From assembly GCA_013361525.1 (NCBI GenBank), contig JABFXY010000002.1:62001-126000 (forward strand): 64,000 bases of DNA. Reading direction: 5' to 3'. The position numbers and the translations under genes are program-made. Source of the DNA: Polyangiaceae bacterium. GTDB lineage: Bacteria; Myxococcota_A; Polyangia; Polyangiales; Polyangiaceae. The notes under the pieces were generated by a model, which made no database searches, was not told the origin of the DNA, and was given only the letters and a program-made list of their open reading frames with translations. This document shows positions 54,726 to 64,000 of the stretch, piece by piece (within the stretch, counting starts at the first letter, position 1; every line of letters begins with the position of its first letter).

Positions 54726-57035
54726 ATGGGAACACGGATGTCGCGTGGGGCTGCTGCTTGGGTGCTCACGATCGCTGCTTCGATCGCTGGTTGTTCGGAC
54801 GACGGATTCGACCCTCCGCCGGGGGGCGGCGGCAGCGGCGGAGGGGGCGAAGATCAGGGCGGCGGAGGAACGGGAGCGACCGCTGGAGGGGGCAGTAACT
54901 ACGACGGACCGTGCACCCCGCTGACCCTCGGCGACACGTCGGTCTACTTCGAGAGCATCTCGCGCGCGGCGGTCGTCGCGCCGGTGACGCCGGGCGTGGA
55001 AGGTCTCGCGAGCACGCGGCTCACGATGGAGCTCTACGATTACGACTTTTCGACCGGACAGCCGCTGGAGCCCCTCGAGCCAGGGACATTTCCGTTCGCC
55101 ACGCCGCCGGACGACAACTACGGCACCTGCCAACATTGCATCCTTTTGGTCGCCTACGACGCCGCGGGGACACCGAAGCGCGCGTTCTATCCGCATAACG
55201 GGGCGCTCGAGCTCGAGGGCATCGGCTTGGACTTTCCGAGCTATGTCACCGGCGGCACGAGCGGCATCGAGCTCGCCGAAGTGATTCAAAACGAGGATTT
55301 TACGTGGGAGTTCTTGCCCGGCGGCGATTGCTACTATGTGGATTCCTGGTCCTTCGACACGATGCCGGTCGACGGCGGCCCTTGCCTCAGCGTCGAGCAA
55401 TGCCCGAACGAGACCATGCAGATCTGCGAGCCGGATTCCGCCCAGTGTGGTCCGCCGCAATGTGATCTCTTCGGCGATCTACCATGTGCCGAGGGAGAGG
55501 TTTGCATGTCGCAGATCTTCCAGCCTGGGGATTCGCCATTTGGGCCTGCGATTGGAGCTTGTTACGACACTTGCGATCCCGTCGACCCGGAGTCCTGCGG
55601 CGCGGATCGATATTGCCGCCCGCTCGGCCTCACGCAGTCCTTCGGCGCCTGCTACAGGACGGGGTCGGGCTCGGTCGGCGACGCGTGCACGCCGCGCGAT
55701 ATCTCCACCGAGTGTGTACCTGGGGCGGTGTGCACCGGAACGCCCGGCGAATGTGCGCGGGTATGCAACTTCCTCACGCCCGACGCGGGTTGCGACGAAG
55801 ACAGGTATTGTACCTTCTCCAACCTCTGCGAGCCTGCGTTCGCCGGCGACCAAGCCGCCATCGGGCAGAATTGCTCGGCTACGTCGCCGGAGGCGATCGA
55901 GTGCGGAATCGAGGGTGATGCGTTTCGCGGTGTCTGCATCCGGTGGTATCCCGACGCGCCCGATATGATGTGCGAGCGGCTATGCCGGACCGAAGACCCA
56001 GATTGTCCGAACGGCGAAGTCTGCCTGAGCCTCTTCGACGACCCGCGGCATGGGCTCTGCCATGCGCCGGCGGTTTGCGGCGACGGCGAGCTCGATCTCA
56101 TCGGCGGCGAGGTCTGCGACGATGGGAATACCGTTTCGGGCGACGGTTGCAGCGCGGACTGCTCGACGCCCGAGCTCGATGCCCTTTGCGAACAGGCCGA
56201 TACCCTCGCGGAAGATACCGACGTGTCCGGCACGACGATCGGCGGTCCGTCCGGCTATCCGTCGCAATGTGATCCGTTCATCGGGACCAGGGTCGCGACG
56301 TATTCGTATATCGCGCCCGGGCCGGGTCGAGTGCACGTGACCCTCGAGAGCGCGGAGGACCTTCGTCTCAGCATTTACGAAGACTGCGCCGACCCGGCCA
56401 CCGAGCGAGGTTGCCAGTCCGATAGTGAGGACGACGAGCTGATCATCGACCTCGACGAGGCTCCCGATGGCCCCCTACTCGTCATCGTTCGCGGCTCGTC
56501 ACCAATTCACGAAGGTGCCTTCGAGGTGCACGCCGAGTTTACGCCCGCCGTGTGCGGTGACGGGGTCGCGGTCGGTCCCGAGGCATGCGACGACGGCAAC
56601 ACGACGAGCGGCGACGGCTGCAGCGCCGATTGCTCGACGATCGAGTGGGCCAACGTTTGCGCCTCGCTTCCAGTCCTCTCCACGAGCGCGATCAATGCCG
56701 GCTCGACCATCGGCTCGCAAAACCTATTCGAGACTGGAAGTCTTTGCGCCGTCGAGCTCGGCGGCCTCGAAGATGCGTATTCGTTCGTCGCCCCCGAAAG
56801 CGGTACGTTGGATTTGGCGCTCACCCAGCCGCGGGCCGACTTCGTTCTCTACGTTCAGGATGGATGTGGCCCGAGCGGGTTCGACAGCTGGCTCGCGTGC
56901 GGCAGCAGCTTCCTCGCCGGCACGGACGAGACGGCCAGTGTGCAATTGACGGCCGGACAGGAGATAACGGTGATTGTCGACGGTTCGCGGGGGGATGTCG
57001 GCAATTACGAGCTGACCGCGACGTTTACACCGTGA
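54726..57035 (+). CDS. Cys-rich surface lipoprotein with DUF4215 repeats
   Basis: 769 residues from ATG 54726, after GGAGAAG. A signal peptide ends in lipobox SIAGC and a Gly-rich linker follows. The middle has many Cys units, including CGDGELDLIGGEVCDDGNT and CGDGVAVGPEACDDGNT with GDGCSADC, which are the DUF4215 signature. The segments after them are beta-rich, perhaps calcium-binding. It is a large surface protein of the sort used in myxobacterial cell contact; ligand unknown. Confidence 0.84.
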   Translation: MGTRMSRGAAAWVLTIAASIAGCSDDGFDPPPGGGGSGGGGEDQGGGGTGATAGGGSNYDGPCTPLTLGDTSVYFESISRAAVVAPVTPGVEGLASTRLTMELYDYDFSTGQPLEPLEPGTFPFATPPDDNYGTCQHCILLVAYDAAGTPKRAFYPHNGALELEGIGLDFPSYVTGGTSGIELAEVIQNEDFTWEFLPGGDCYYVDSWSFDTMPVDGGPCLSVEQCPNETMQICEPDSAQCGPPQCDLFGDLPCAEGEVCMSQIFQPGDSPFGPAIGACYDTCDPVDPESCGADRYCRPLGLTQSFGACYRTGSGSVGDACTPRDISTECVPGAVCTGTPGECARVCNFLTPDAGCDEDRYCTFSNLCEPAFAGDQAAIGQNCSATSPEAIECGIEGDAFRGVCIRWYPDAPDMMCERLCRTEDPDCPNGEVCLSLFDDPRHGLCHAPAVCGDGELDLIGGEVCDDGNTVSGDGCSADCSTPELDALCEQADTLAEDTDVSGTTIGGPSGYPSQCDPFIGTRVATYSYIAPGPGRVHVTLESAEDLRLSIYEDCADPATERGCQSDSEDDELIIDLDEAPDGPLLVIVRGSSPIHEGAFEVHAEFTPAVCGDGVAVGPEACDDGNTTSGDGCSADCSTIEWANVCASLPVLSTSAINAGSTIGSQNLFETGSLCAVELGGLEDAYSFVAPESGTLDLALTQPRADFVLYVQDGCGPSGFDSWLACGSSFLAGTDETASVQLTAGQEITVIVDGSRGDVGNYELTATFTP

Positions 57036-57045
57036 AGAAATGACG

Positions 57046-57075
57046 AAGGGCCCGATGCAAGCGCATCGGGCCCTT
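57046..57075. terminator. strong bidirectional terminator
   Basis: A perfect 13-bp stem (AAGGGCCCGATGC / GCATCGGGCCCTT, 57046-57058 and 57063-57075) with a 4-nt loop. It lies between the convergent stops of the DUF4215 gene (57035) and the next gene (57100). Confidence 0.85.
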
Positions 57076-57099
57076 TGCGTTCGATGAGTCAGCAGCAGA

Positions 57100-57708
57100 T
57101 CACTGCGGGCATGCCTGGAGGCACTCGAGGGCCGGCGAGCACGTGGCCGAGCCAAGGCAGTCCTGGATGCCTTGCTGCATACACGCGCCCTGGGCGTCGA
57201 TTTCGCCCTGAATGCAGTCGATACACGCCTGATCAGGGTTCTCGCCGTTGCAGAGATCCATGCCGGCGCCGGTGCAGACCGAGTTACAGGTCGCGTTGGC
57301 GTCGACGCATGCGCAATCGAACACGATGGTGTTGATGAGCTCGCCGTACGCCTCACCCGACGTCGGGTTCTCCGGGTTGGAGCAGCATTCTCCGCAGGTG
57401 TTGCCGTCGGCGCATTGGCTGCAGTCGGTGAGATCCTCGCACCCGTCGCCGGTGTTGGAGCCGCCATCGCCCGAGCCGCCGTTGGCGTTGCTGCCGCCGT
57501 CGGCATTGCTGCCGCCGTTGGCGTTGCTGCCGCCGTCGGCATTGCTGCCGCCGTTGGCGTTGCTGCCGCCGTCGGCGTTGCTGCCGCCGTTGGCGCTGCC
57601 GCCGTTGGCGCTGCCGCCCGAGCCGCCATTGCTGTCCGAGCCGCTGTCACCACAGCCGGCCAGCGAAGCCATGACCACCATTGCACCCCAAAGTAACGAG
57701 CTTTTCAT
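57100..57708 (-). CDS. small lipoprotein with GGSNADGGSNAN tandem repeats
   Basis: 202 residues with signal peptide and lipobox SLAGC. Residues ~25-85 are Gly/Asn/Ser repeats encoded by 36-bp DNA units, followed by a compact Cys-rich domain of about 115 residues (CSQCADGNTCGECCSNP, ending ECLQACPQ). The repeat is a linker whose length can vary by slippage; the Cys domain is probably the functional end on the cell surface. No family recognised. Confidence 0.76.
   Translation of the reverse strand: MKSSLLWGAMVVMASLAGCGDSGSDSNGGSGGSANGGSANGGSNADGGSNANGGSNADGGSNANGGSNADGGSNANGGSGDGGSNTGDGCEDLTDCSQCADGNTCGECCSNPENPTSGEAYGELINTIVFDCACVDANATCNSVCTGAGMDLCNGENPDQACIDCIQGEIDAQGACMQQGIQDCLGSATCSPALECLQACPQ
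57481..57618. repeat. 36-bp tandem minisatellite inside the lipoprotein gene
   Basis: Three consecutive 36-bp units starting at 57481, 57517 and 57553 differ by only a few bases, followed by two shortened 15-bp units. Each encodes a Gly-Gly-Ser-Asn-Ala-type dodecapeptide. Recombination or slippage can change the linker length in frame. Confidence 0.8.
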
Positions 57709-57792
57709 GTCGAATGAGATCCCTTCAGCATCGAGCCGTACGGGCTTTTTCGGTCAGTGGCAAGACCAAAGACGCCTTGTCGCGTGCGCCGA

Positions 57793-58230
57793 TCAGGAGC
57801 CGAGGGGTGCACCACACGCCGGGCACTGCCGGGCGCTGAACGAGCTCGAGGTCTTGCAGTGGAGGCAGCTCTTCGGAATGAAATACAGGATCAACAGGCC
57901 GAGGCAGCTGAGTAGGCCGAGAAGCGCAAAGGCGGGGTGCCGTCCGCGAAGCTTCGCGTAGAAGACGAGCCCGACGACGAGCATCGCCGTACCGCCGAGG
58001 GTCACGATCGCGCCGATCGCACCACCCATGTTCTGGCCGGCGCCTTGAAGCAGAATCCCCGGCACGCCGAGCACGAAGCTCATCGTATTCAAACGCTTCA
58101 GCTCGCGAGCGAGGGCGGCGGCTTGTTCCGGGTGGATGGGAGGGACCCGTCCCGGATATGCGCCGCCGGGATACGGGCCTCCCGGATGGGGACCATGCCC
58201 CGGATGGTTGGGCGATTCGTACGGATTCAT
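57793..58230 (-). CDS. small membrane protein with Pro/Gly head and zinc-ribbon end
   Basis: 145 residues from ATG 58230. A Pro/Gly-rich head (HPGHGPHPGGPYPGG) precedes two to three hydrophobic segments (about 50-110), and the last ~25 residues have CLHC and CPACGAPLG, a zinc-ribbon pattern. The longer open frame to 58830 only shadows the adjacent methyltransferase. Function unknown; probably an inner-membrane protein. Confidence 0.7.
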   Translation of the reverse strand: MNPYESPNHPGHGPHPGGPYPGGAYPGRVPPIHPEQAAALARELKRLNTMSFVLGVPGILLQGAGQNMGGAIGAIVTLGGTAMLVVGLVFYAKLRGRHPAFALLGLLSCLGLLILYFIPKSCLHCKTSSSFSARQCPACGAPLGS

Positions 58231-58326
58231 CGCCGCCGATCGTCGCGTGCGAGGGCGAGGATCACAAGCCTTCGTGCTTCGACCGATGGGGACAGCGGCG
58301 ACCGAAAGATCGGGCAGACTTCGAGG

Positions 58327-59148
58327 GTGCACGACCGCGACTGCGCCGACTTGCTCGCCGAGGTACTTCCTACGCTCGGCTTGCGTGTCGAAGGTTACAG
58401 ACGCGTTCGAGCGATCGTCCGAAAGCGCCTCGGGCGGCGGCTGAACGAGCTGCGCCTGCCGGATCGTGCGGCCTATCGGGCATACCTCGACGAGCATCCC
58501 GATGAGTGGGCTGTGCTCGCGGGGCTCTGCCTCATCCCGGTGAGCCGGTTCTACCGTGACACCGACGTCTTCGAACACATCGCGCAAGACGTGTTGCCGC
58601 GCCTCGCGCGCGACGCTGTCGCGCAGGGAGCCGAGCAGGTCCGTGTCCTCAGCGCCGGTTGCGCGTCGGGGGAGGAGGCCTATTCGATTGCCATCGCGTG
58701 GAGGCTCGGCGCCGCCGCCCCCCTCGCGCCGCCGCGCCTCGAGACCATCGGTGTGGACGCGAGCCCGACCATGATATCCCGGGCGCGGCTCGGCTGTTAT
58801 CCGCGCGGATCGTTCAAAGAGCTCCCGCACGACTGGGCGACGGCGGCGCTCGTGAACGGTGACGATGGAGGCTTATGTATACGTACGGAGATTCGCGAGG
58901 GAGTCAGGTTCGTCCAAGGTGATCTGCGCACCGAGCTACCCGAGGGGCCGTTCGATCTCATCCTCTGTCGCAACTCGGCTTTTACGTATTTCGATCTCGC
59001 GACCCAGCGTGTGTTTTTGGAGCGATTGTGTGATTCGCTCAGGGTTTTTGGGGTGCTCGTCATCGGGCACAAGGAAGAATTGCCGGGCAAGCCCGAGCGC
59101 CTCGTGCCCGTCGATGCTCGTCGGCGAATCTTCGAACGATGTTCGTAG
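58327..59148 (+). CDS. CheR-family protein methyltransferase
   Basis: 273 residues from GTG 58327, the normal CheR length. The N-terminal helical part has FYRDTDVFEHIAQDVLPRLA; the SAM site is AGCASGEEAYSIAIAW, then VDASPTMISRARLGCYP and LILCRNSAFTYFD. CheR enzymes methylate glutamates in chemoreceptors. No chemotaxis genes are next to it, so it may serve a non-classical pathway. The start codon is inferred, as no ATG lies nearby in frame. Confidence 0.86.
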   Translation: MHDRDCADLLAEVLPTLGLRVEGYRRVRAIVRKRLGRRLNELRLPDRAAYRAYLDEHPDEWAVLAGLCLIPVSRFYRDTDVFEHIAQDVLPRLARDAVAQGAEQVRVLSAGCASGEEAYSIAIAWRLGAAAPLAPPRLETIGVDASPTMISRARLGCYPRGSFKELPHDWATAALVNGDDGGLCIRTEIREGVRFVQGDLRTELPEGPFDLILCRNSAFTYFDLATQRVFLERLCDSLRVFGVLVIGHKEELPGKPERLVPVDARRRIFERCS

Positions 59149-59169
59149 TATCGATTGTTATATAGCGTA

Positions 59170-60408
59170 TCACAATGCGGCGGGTCGCGTGGTGATGTCG
59201 ACCGCCCAGGCCGGCTGGTCGGGCAGGGACGCGACCTGCGTCGTCTCCGACAGCTCGCCGCGGATCCGTGCGACCCGCAGCTCGCCGCCCTCCACAGACC
59301 CACGCGTGTAGGCAAGGACGGCGTCGTCACCGCAGACACCCGGAGCGGCGGCCGCGTAATAGATATCGATCCCGCTATCGACGAGAACCGGAGCATCGAA
59401 ACCGACGCCCGGCGTAAGTCGCTGCACGAACAAGTTGCCATCGGTCGAGACGCTCGCGACGAGAACATCGCCGCCCGGTGTGGCCGTCGTCGCGACGACG
59501 AAGCCGACGTCGGGTGTCGTCACCGCTGGAGACCAAGCCCCGAATTGCCAAGTTGCGGCGGCGAGCGTCAAGGACGAGTCGGACGGTGCGTAATAGATCG
59601 CCACGATCGAGCCGTCCGGCAGTGTGACGGCGCGTGGTGGGGGCAGTGAGATCTCTCCGCCGATCGCCGTTGCGACCGGATGCGTGGTGTCGCATTGGCT
59701 ATCCATCCATTGCGTCTCGAAGAACATCTGGCTGCATAGCTCACCGAGCCAGCCGTGGATCAGAAGCACGCCGCCATTCACCGAATCCCAGGCCACCGAC
59801 GACGGAACGAACATCGTCGGCTCGACGAGCGGATACCAATCCATCGCATCGGGGTCGAAATACGCGACGGACGTGAGCCCTTCTTCGCTTCCGACCAGTG
59901 CCCACTCGGCTTTGTAGAGCGGCGCATAGGCGCTCGGCTCCCAGCCGAATACGTCGCGTTCGATAAACGCGCGTCCGTCGTGGGTGGTCACGAAGCGGCG
60001 CTCGTCGATGTCGTCGATGGAGCCAATCCAAAAGATCCCCAATGCGCCGTAGACATCGACGTAAGCCGCCATCTGGGATGCGGGCGGAAGCATATGTGGA
60101 GCGGCCCAGGCTCCCTCGTTCGCGACGACGATGACGCCCTCCGATGTCGGCGAGCTCGCGGCGACCAGCACGCCTTCCCCGCCCTCACACGCGAGCGGCA
60201 GACCGTTGGGTGCGGCCCCTCCCGTCGAAACGTCGGTGGACCCACCATTGCCACCATTCCCACCCGGGGCACCGTCGTCGGGCGCTCCACCGTTCGGCGC
60301 ACCGCCCTCATCGCCGTCGGGGGCCAGATCGACATTGGCGCCGCAGCCGAGGGCGAGGGTGGCCGAAAGCAGTGAGCCGGCGCAGAAGAGAAGTCGTGCG
60401 GACGTCAT
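59170..60408 (-). CDS. secreted lipoprotein of unknown function
   Basis: 412 residues, with signal peptide and lipobox ALGC and a Gly/Asn-rich linker. The mature part is beta-rich and may form a propeller (AAYVDVYGALGIFWIGSID, AVTLPDGSIVAIYYAPSDSS, VLVASVSTDGNLFVQRL). It is convergent with the CheR gene. Family unknown. Confidence 0.72.
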   Translation of the reverse strand: MTSARLLFCAGSLLSATLALGCGANVDLAPDGDEGGAPNGGAPDDGAPGGNGGNGGSTDVSTGGAAPNGLPLACEGGEGVLVAASSPTSEGVIVVANEGAWAAPHMLPPASQMAAYVDVYGALGIFWIGSIDDIDERRFVTTHDGRAFIERDVFGWEPSAYAPLYKAEWALVGSEEGLTSVAYFDPDAMDWYPLVEPTMFVPSSVAWDSVNGGVLLIHGWLGELCSQMFFETQWMDSQCDTTHPVATAIGGEISLPPPRAVTLPDGSIVAIYYAPSDSSLTLAAATWQFGAWSPAVTTPDVGFVVATTATPGGDVLVASVSTDGNLFVQRLTPGVGFDAPVLVDSGIDIYYAAAAPGVCGDDAVLAYTRGSVEGGELRVARIRGELSETTQVASLPDQPAWAVDITTRPAAL

Positions 60409-60550
60409 CGAAGCCTCCGCCGGCGTTTCTCCCGCGCCGTGGCCTGATCGTCACCTTAAGCCTCCCTTAAATCGGCGCTCGACCCGGCCGTTAACATTCC
60501 CACACCATCCGCGAACGTTGCGACAAAGAGCGCGTTCTAACGTGTCGTCG

Positions 60551-60904
60551 ATGAATCGAGCCGTTGCGCTGCTCACGTTGAGTCTCGTCGTTGCGGGATG
60601 CGACCCGTCCGAGCCACGTCACCCCGATGGCCCGCCCGGTGGTCCACTTGGTGGTCCACGCGACGGCGGACGCGAAGGCCCGCCGCGCCGGCGCGCTCCG
60701 CCGAAAGAAGCCGTGGAGGCCTGCGCGGATCTCGACGACGGCGAGACTTGCTCCTTCCGAGACGGCGAACACGAGATCCAAGGAACCTGCGATGCGCCGC
60801 CCGACGAGGAGACGCTCGCGTGTCGACCCAATGGTCCGCCACCCGGAGGCCCGCACGGTCCGCCCCCTCCCGGCGGGCCTCCGGGTGGGCCGCCGATGGA
60901 GTGA
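60551..60904 (+). CDS. small Pro/Gly-rich lipoprotein
   Basis: 117 residues from ATG 60551, with lipobox VVAGC. A short Cys block (ACADLDDGETCSF, GTCDAPPDEETLAC) is flanked by Pro-Gly repeats at both ends. The N-terminal GTG 60542 is an alternative start. Function unknown; typical of myxobacterial envelope proteins. Confidence 0.6.
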   Translation: MNRAVALLTLSLVVAGCDPSEPRHPDGPPGGPLGGPRDGGREGPPRRRAPPKEAVEACADLDDGETCSFRDGEHEIQGTCDAPPDEETLACRPNGPPPGGPHGPPPPGGPPGGPPME

Positions 60905-61032
60905 GCCGCGGGCCGCGAGGCAGATTGCGGCATGAGACGCGGAACCGCCGTGAGGCTGTTCGCCGCGCCTGTCGGCAGGCACATGGATTGCCACCGTTCC
61001 GCACGCGCGCGCGAAAGTGCCGGTGCGAGACG

Positions 61033-64000
61033 ATGCTGGGCCTGCACGACTATGCACTGGAAGCCATTGTCCACGAGACGCGGGACACCCGGATTCGCCG
61101 TGCGACGTGCCTCGCGTCGGGGGAGCACGTCGTCATCAAGTCTCCGCGCGCCGGCACGCCGAGCCCTCGGACCGTCGGCCGGATCCTGCACGAACACCAC
61201 ATCCTGACGAAGCTCGCCGCGGTGCCCGGGTTGCCGAGAGTTCACGCCTTGGAGCGAGGTGAGGGGACCGCGGCACTGGTGCTGTACGACGCGGGATTGG
61301 ACCCGCTCAGCCGGATCCTTGCAGAGCGCGGTCGGCTGCCGGTGGACGCTGCACTTCGCGTCGCCATGCAGCTTTGTGACGTGCTCCACGCGGTCCACAC
61401 CGCCGGGGTCGTACACAAGGACGTAAAGCCGGCGAATGTCCTCGTCGACGAGTCTTGCGCGCAGCTCGTGCTCGTCGACTTCGGTATCGCGACCGAGCTT
61501 TTGCAGGAGGCGACGGAGCCGCGCCTCGTCGAGTCGCTCGAGGGAACGCTCGCTTACATTTCGCCGGAGCAAACGGGTCGAACGGCGCGCTCGGTGGATG
61601 CCCGGACGGACCTCTACTCATTGGGTGTCACGCTGTTCGAAATGCTATCTGGGAGACGTCCATTCGAGCTCTCGGATCCGCTGGCGCTCGTCTATGCGCA
61701 CCTGGCAACGATTCCGCCGGCCGTCGATGCGGTCGCTCCGGACGTGCCGCCGGCCGTGTCGGCGATCGTCGCGAAGCTGCTGATGAAGGAGCCGGAGTGG
61801 CGCTATCAGACGGCGCACGGCGTGGCCAAGGACTTGGGATATGCCTTGTCGCAATGGCGCGTCCACGGACGGGTGCGCCCGTTTGCACTCGGCGCGAGCG
61901 ACTTTTCTCCGGTATTGCAATTGCCCGAGGCTCTGGTCGGCCGAGAAGCCGAGCATCGAATATTGATGCACGCATTCGATCGCGCAGCCGGCGGTTCGGT
62001 GGAGCTGCTCCTCGTCGGCGGTCCTTCGGGTGTCGGGAAAACGACCTTGATTCGCTCCGTCTATCGCGAGATCGCGAAGGCGGGTCGAGGGATGTTGCTG
62101 TCGGGGAAGCACGATAAGCTCGGGCGCTCGGCCCCTTATGGCGCACTCACCCGGGCGTTCTCGGCTCTGTTCTGCGACTTGGCGGCGAGTCCCGGACCGA
62201 CCTTCGATGCTTGGAGGGAACGTCTCAATCGCGCTCTCGCAGGCAATGCACGAGTGATAGCCGAGCTGGTGCCCGAGCTCGAGTGGTTGCTCGGGCCGCT
62301 GCCGCCGGTCCCGGCGGTTCCTACGGAGATGGCGCTCGATCGCCTCAAAAGGCGCTGGACCGAGATCGCCGGCGCGGTCACCGACGCATCGCCGCCTTTG
62401 GTTCTGTTTCTAGACGATATGCAGTGGGTGGACCCTGCATCGCTGGATCTCCTCCAGGGGATATTGACCGATGCGAGCAGCCGTCACCAGCTGGTGATAG
62501 CGGCGTATCGGGACAACGAGGTAGACGCCGCGCATCCCCTGTGGAGATTCGTCGACGCCGTCTCCGAGCGCGGTGTGCCGGTGCGGTCGCTACGGGTGGA
62601 GCCGCTTACCGAAGCGTCGCTGGGCGAATGGTTGACACTTGCGCTGTCGGCGAGCCCGGCGCGGGTCGAGCCGCTTGCTGCTGCGCTGTTTCGCAAGACG
62701 CTGGGCAATCCATTCTTCGTCGTCCAGCTCGTCCAGGAGCTTTACCGGCAAAAGCGACTGATACGCGATCTGGAGGATGGTTCGTGGCAGTGGGACCAGG
62801 ACGCGGTGGAGCGAGCTCCGGCGACGGAAAACGTACTTTCGCTCATGCAAAGCAAGGTATTGGAGCTGCCTGCGTCGACCCGGGACCTCCTGGGTCAGGC
62901 TGCGTGTGGAAGTTATCGCTTCTCGCTTCGGGAGCTCATGGCGCTATCTGGACGCCGCCAGGCGGACGCGGTGCGGCAGCTTTGGCCGGCGGTGACCGCG
63001 GGCTTGTTGGTAGCGAACGACAGCTCGTACCGCGAAACCCATGCGCTGGCGACGGCGCACCAAACCCGAATTCCGGATGTTCGATATCGGTTTCTTCACG
63101 ACCGCGTGCAGGATGCCTTCTACGCGCAGATCGCGCCCGAGCAGCGAGCGAAGACCCATTTGGCGATAGGAAGGCGTTTACAGATCCTATTTCGGAAAGA
63201 GGGCGGGTCGAATCAAAAGCAGCTCGAAATGGCCCGGCACCTCAACCTCGGCGCGACGGCGCTCACCACCGCGGTGGAACGAAGGGACCTCGCGCGGACG
63301 AATCTGATGGCCGCCAAGGCAGCCAGGGAGAACGCGTCGTACGAACTGCAGGCGCGGCTCGTCGAGCAGGGCGAATCGCTGCTCGGAGCCGACGCGTGGG
63401 AGAAGGATCCCGCGCTCTCGGCGGAGCTCGCGTTGGAGCACCTCGAGGCAGACTACATGTTGCACGCGTTCGCGGACTTGCACGCGCGAGCGGAGAAGTT
63501 GCTGGAGCAGCCGCTTTCACCGCTCTCGAGGCTGGCCGCGCAAGAGGTGCGCGTGCGCGCCTGTTTTACCGGCGGACGCTACGAGGAGGGACAACGAATC
63601 GGCCTCGGCGCCCTTGCCGAGCGGGGCATCGAATACCCCGATGGGGATACGACGTGCATTACGCAGGCGTTGGAGCACGTCCAGGCGTGCGATGGATGGT
63701 TCAATGATCACCCTCACGGGTTCGAGTCGATGCCCGCCGACGCATCACAGGAGCATTGGCTCTGCGATGCGCTCGAGGCCGCCACGATGCAATGCGCGAG
63801 TATCGGTCGCCGACCCTCACTAACGGCCTTCGCCGCCGCCCGAAACGTACGCCAGACGATTCGCAGAGGTGCGCTCAGTTCCATCGGACCGCTCTTTCTC
63901 GGGATCTTTTCGCACATGCGATCGAGCTTGTTGGAGCAGTACCGGGGCGATCTGCGTTGGGCGCGGGAGGCCGAGAAGGCCGCGCAGCGCCTGGAGTCAC
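61033..64000 (+). CDS. Ser/Thr kinase fused to AAA ATPase (PknK-like), truncated at right edge
   Basis: At least 989 residues from ATG 61033, running off the window without a stop. The kinase domain has the ATP Lys in VVIKSPR, VHKDVKPANVLVD as the catalytic loop (HKD instead of HRD), DFGIA and SPEQTG. From about residue 305 an ATPase follows, with GREAEH and Walker A GGPSGVGKT (about 334-342), Walker B LVLFLDDMQWVD, then long helical repeats. This is the kinase/ATPase layout of MalT/PknK-like signalling proteins, often ending in GAF and histidine kinase domains. The partner is unknown. Confidence 0.9.
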   Translation, partial: MLGLHDYALEAIVHETRDTRIRRATCLASGEHVVIKSPRAGTPSPRTVGRILHEHHILTKLAAVPGLPRVHALERGEGTAALVLYDAGLDPLSRILAERGRLPVDAALRVAMQLCDVLHAVHTAGVVHKDVKPANVLVDESCAQLVLVDFGIATELLQEATEPRLVESLEGTLAYISPEQTGRTARSVDARTDLYSLGVTLFEMLSGRRPFELSDPLALVYAHLATIPPAVDAVAPDVPPAVSAIVAKLLMKEPEWRYQTAHGVAKDLGYALSQWRVHGRVRPFALGASDFSPVLQLPEALVGREAEHRILMHAFDRAAGGSVELLLVGGPSGVGKTTLIRSVYREIAKAGRGMLLSGKHDKLGRSAPYGALTRAFSALFCDLAASPGPTFDAWRERLNRALAGNARVIAELVPELEWLLGPLPPVPAVPTEMALDRLKRRWTEIAGAVTDASPPLVLFLDDMQWVDPASLDLLQGILTDASSRHQLVIAAYRDNEVDAAHPLWRFVDAVSERGVPVRSLRVEPLTEASLGEWLTLALSASPARVEPLAAALFRKTLGNPFFVVQLVQELYRQKRLIRDLEDGSWQWDQDAVERAPATENVLSLMQSKVLELPASTRDLLGQAACGSYRFSLRELMALSGRRQADAVRQLWPAVTAGLLVANDSSYRETHALATAHQTRIPDVRYRFLHDRVQDAFYAQIAPEQRAKTHLAIGRRLQILFRKEGGSNQKQLEMARHLNLGATALTTAVERRDLARTNLMAAKAARENASYELQARLVEQGESLLGADAWEKDPALSAELALEHLEADYMLHAFADLHARAEKLLEQPLSPLSRLAAQEVRVRACFTGGRYEEGQRIGLGALAERGIEYPDGDTTCITQALEHVQACDGWFNDHPHGFESMPADASQEHWLCDALEAATMQCASIGRRPSLTAFAAARNVRQTIRRGALSSIGPLFLGIFSHMRSSLLEQYRGDLRWAREAEKAAQRLES

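Noticed and set aside
59149..59169. Short AT-rich spacer between convergent CheR and lipoprotein genes as an origin or promoter
   Set aside because: Only 21 bp and no supporting motif.
62211..63707. 498-codon plus-strand open frame in a second frame
   Set aside because: Overlaps the kinase/ATPase gene in another frame and reads as Gly/Arg-rich shadow.

Overview
This 64 kb window is high-GC, densely packed bacterial DNA. It looks like a chromosome segment of a large-genome myxobacterium, probably order Polyangiales. The evidence is a Hanks-type Ser/Thr kinase plus a second giant kinase/ATPase, many Gly/Ser-rich secreted lipoproteins, DUF4215 and DUF2169 proteins, beta-propeller-like lipoproteins, CxxCH-bearing DUF1592/DUF1552 secreted proteins, and two large STAND-type regulators. 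This is inference from gene content; no rRNA or taxonomic marker lies in the window. I find no intact insertion sequence, prophage, CRISPR array or rRNA operon.

Layout. Positions 1-4.6 kb hold the end of a phosphoglycerate dehydrogenase-like gene, then a kinase / PEGA-like protein / lipoprotein operon joined by overlapping start and stop codons. From 4.6 to 11.5 kb, minus-strand genes encode a VOC protein, an AraC regulator, a small lipoprotein, and a unit of DUF2169 protein, thioesterase and STAND regulator. From 11.6 to 17.2 kb on the plus strand come an ECF sigma factor overlapping a putative anti-sigma/VWA fusion, then a PHP-type lipoprotein overlapping a DUF99 protein. From 17 to 25 kb are an OmpA protein with an N-terminal Cys module, phosphatidylserine synthase, a highly structured intergenic region, a protein of four ~91-residue repeats, a Spy-like protein, a six-IPT-domain protein, a TVP38-like membrane protein and serA. 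From 25 to 36 kb are an intergenic stretch with hairpin repeats, a large propeller lipoprotein, an overlapping DUF1592-DUF1552-FAD oxidase operon, argG, and small exported proteins. From 36 to 43 kb are the pirin/LysR divergent pair with an APH-type kinase-fold protein, an aldo/keto reductase, an odd low-complexity protein beside a lipoprotein, and a divergent TetR/SDR pair with a clear operator. At 43.15 kb a gene-poor stretch contains a cloverleaf reading as tRNA-Asp(GUC) with an unusual core. From 43.4 to 64 kb are a phospholipase C-like protein, a second STAND regulator, a methyltransferase, a glycosyltransferase, several secreted lipoproteins (one with a c-type heme motif), a CheR-type methyltransferase, and the truncated kinase/ATPase at the right edge.

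How genes cooperate: most of the window is regulation and cell-surface biology with a few housekeeping enzymes (serA, argG, pssA). Translationally coupled sets (stop/start overlaps at 1998, 3044, 12180, 16585, 29036, 30430 and 37688) identify the operons. The points most worth following up are the tRNA-like gene, the multi-hairpin leader at 18.8-19.06 kb, the hairpin repeats at 25.2-25.35 kb, the Cys-module/OmpA fusion and the sigma/anti-sigma-VWA pair.
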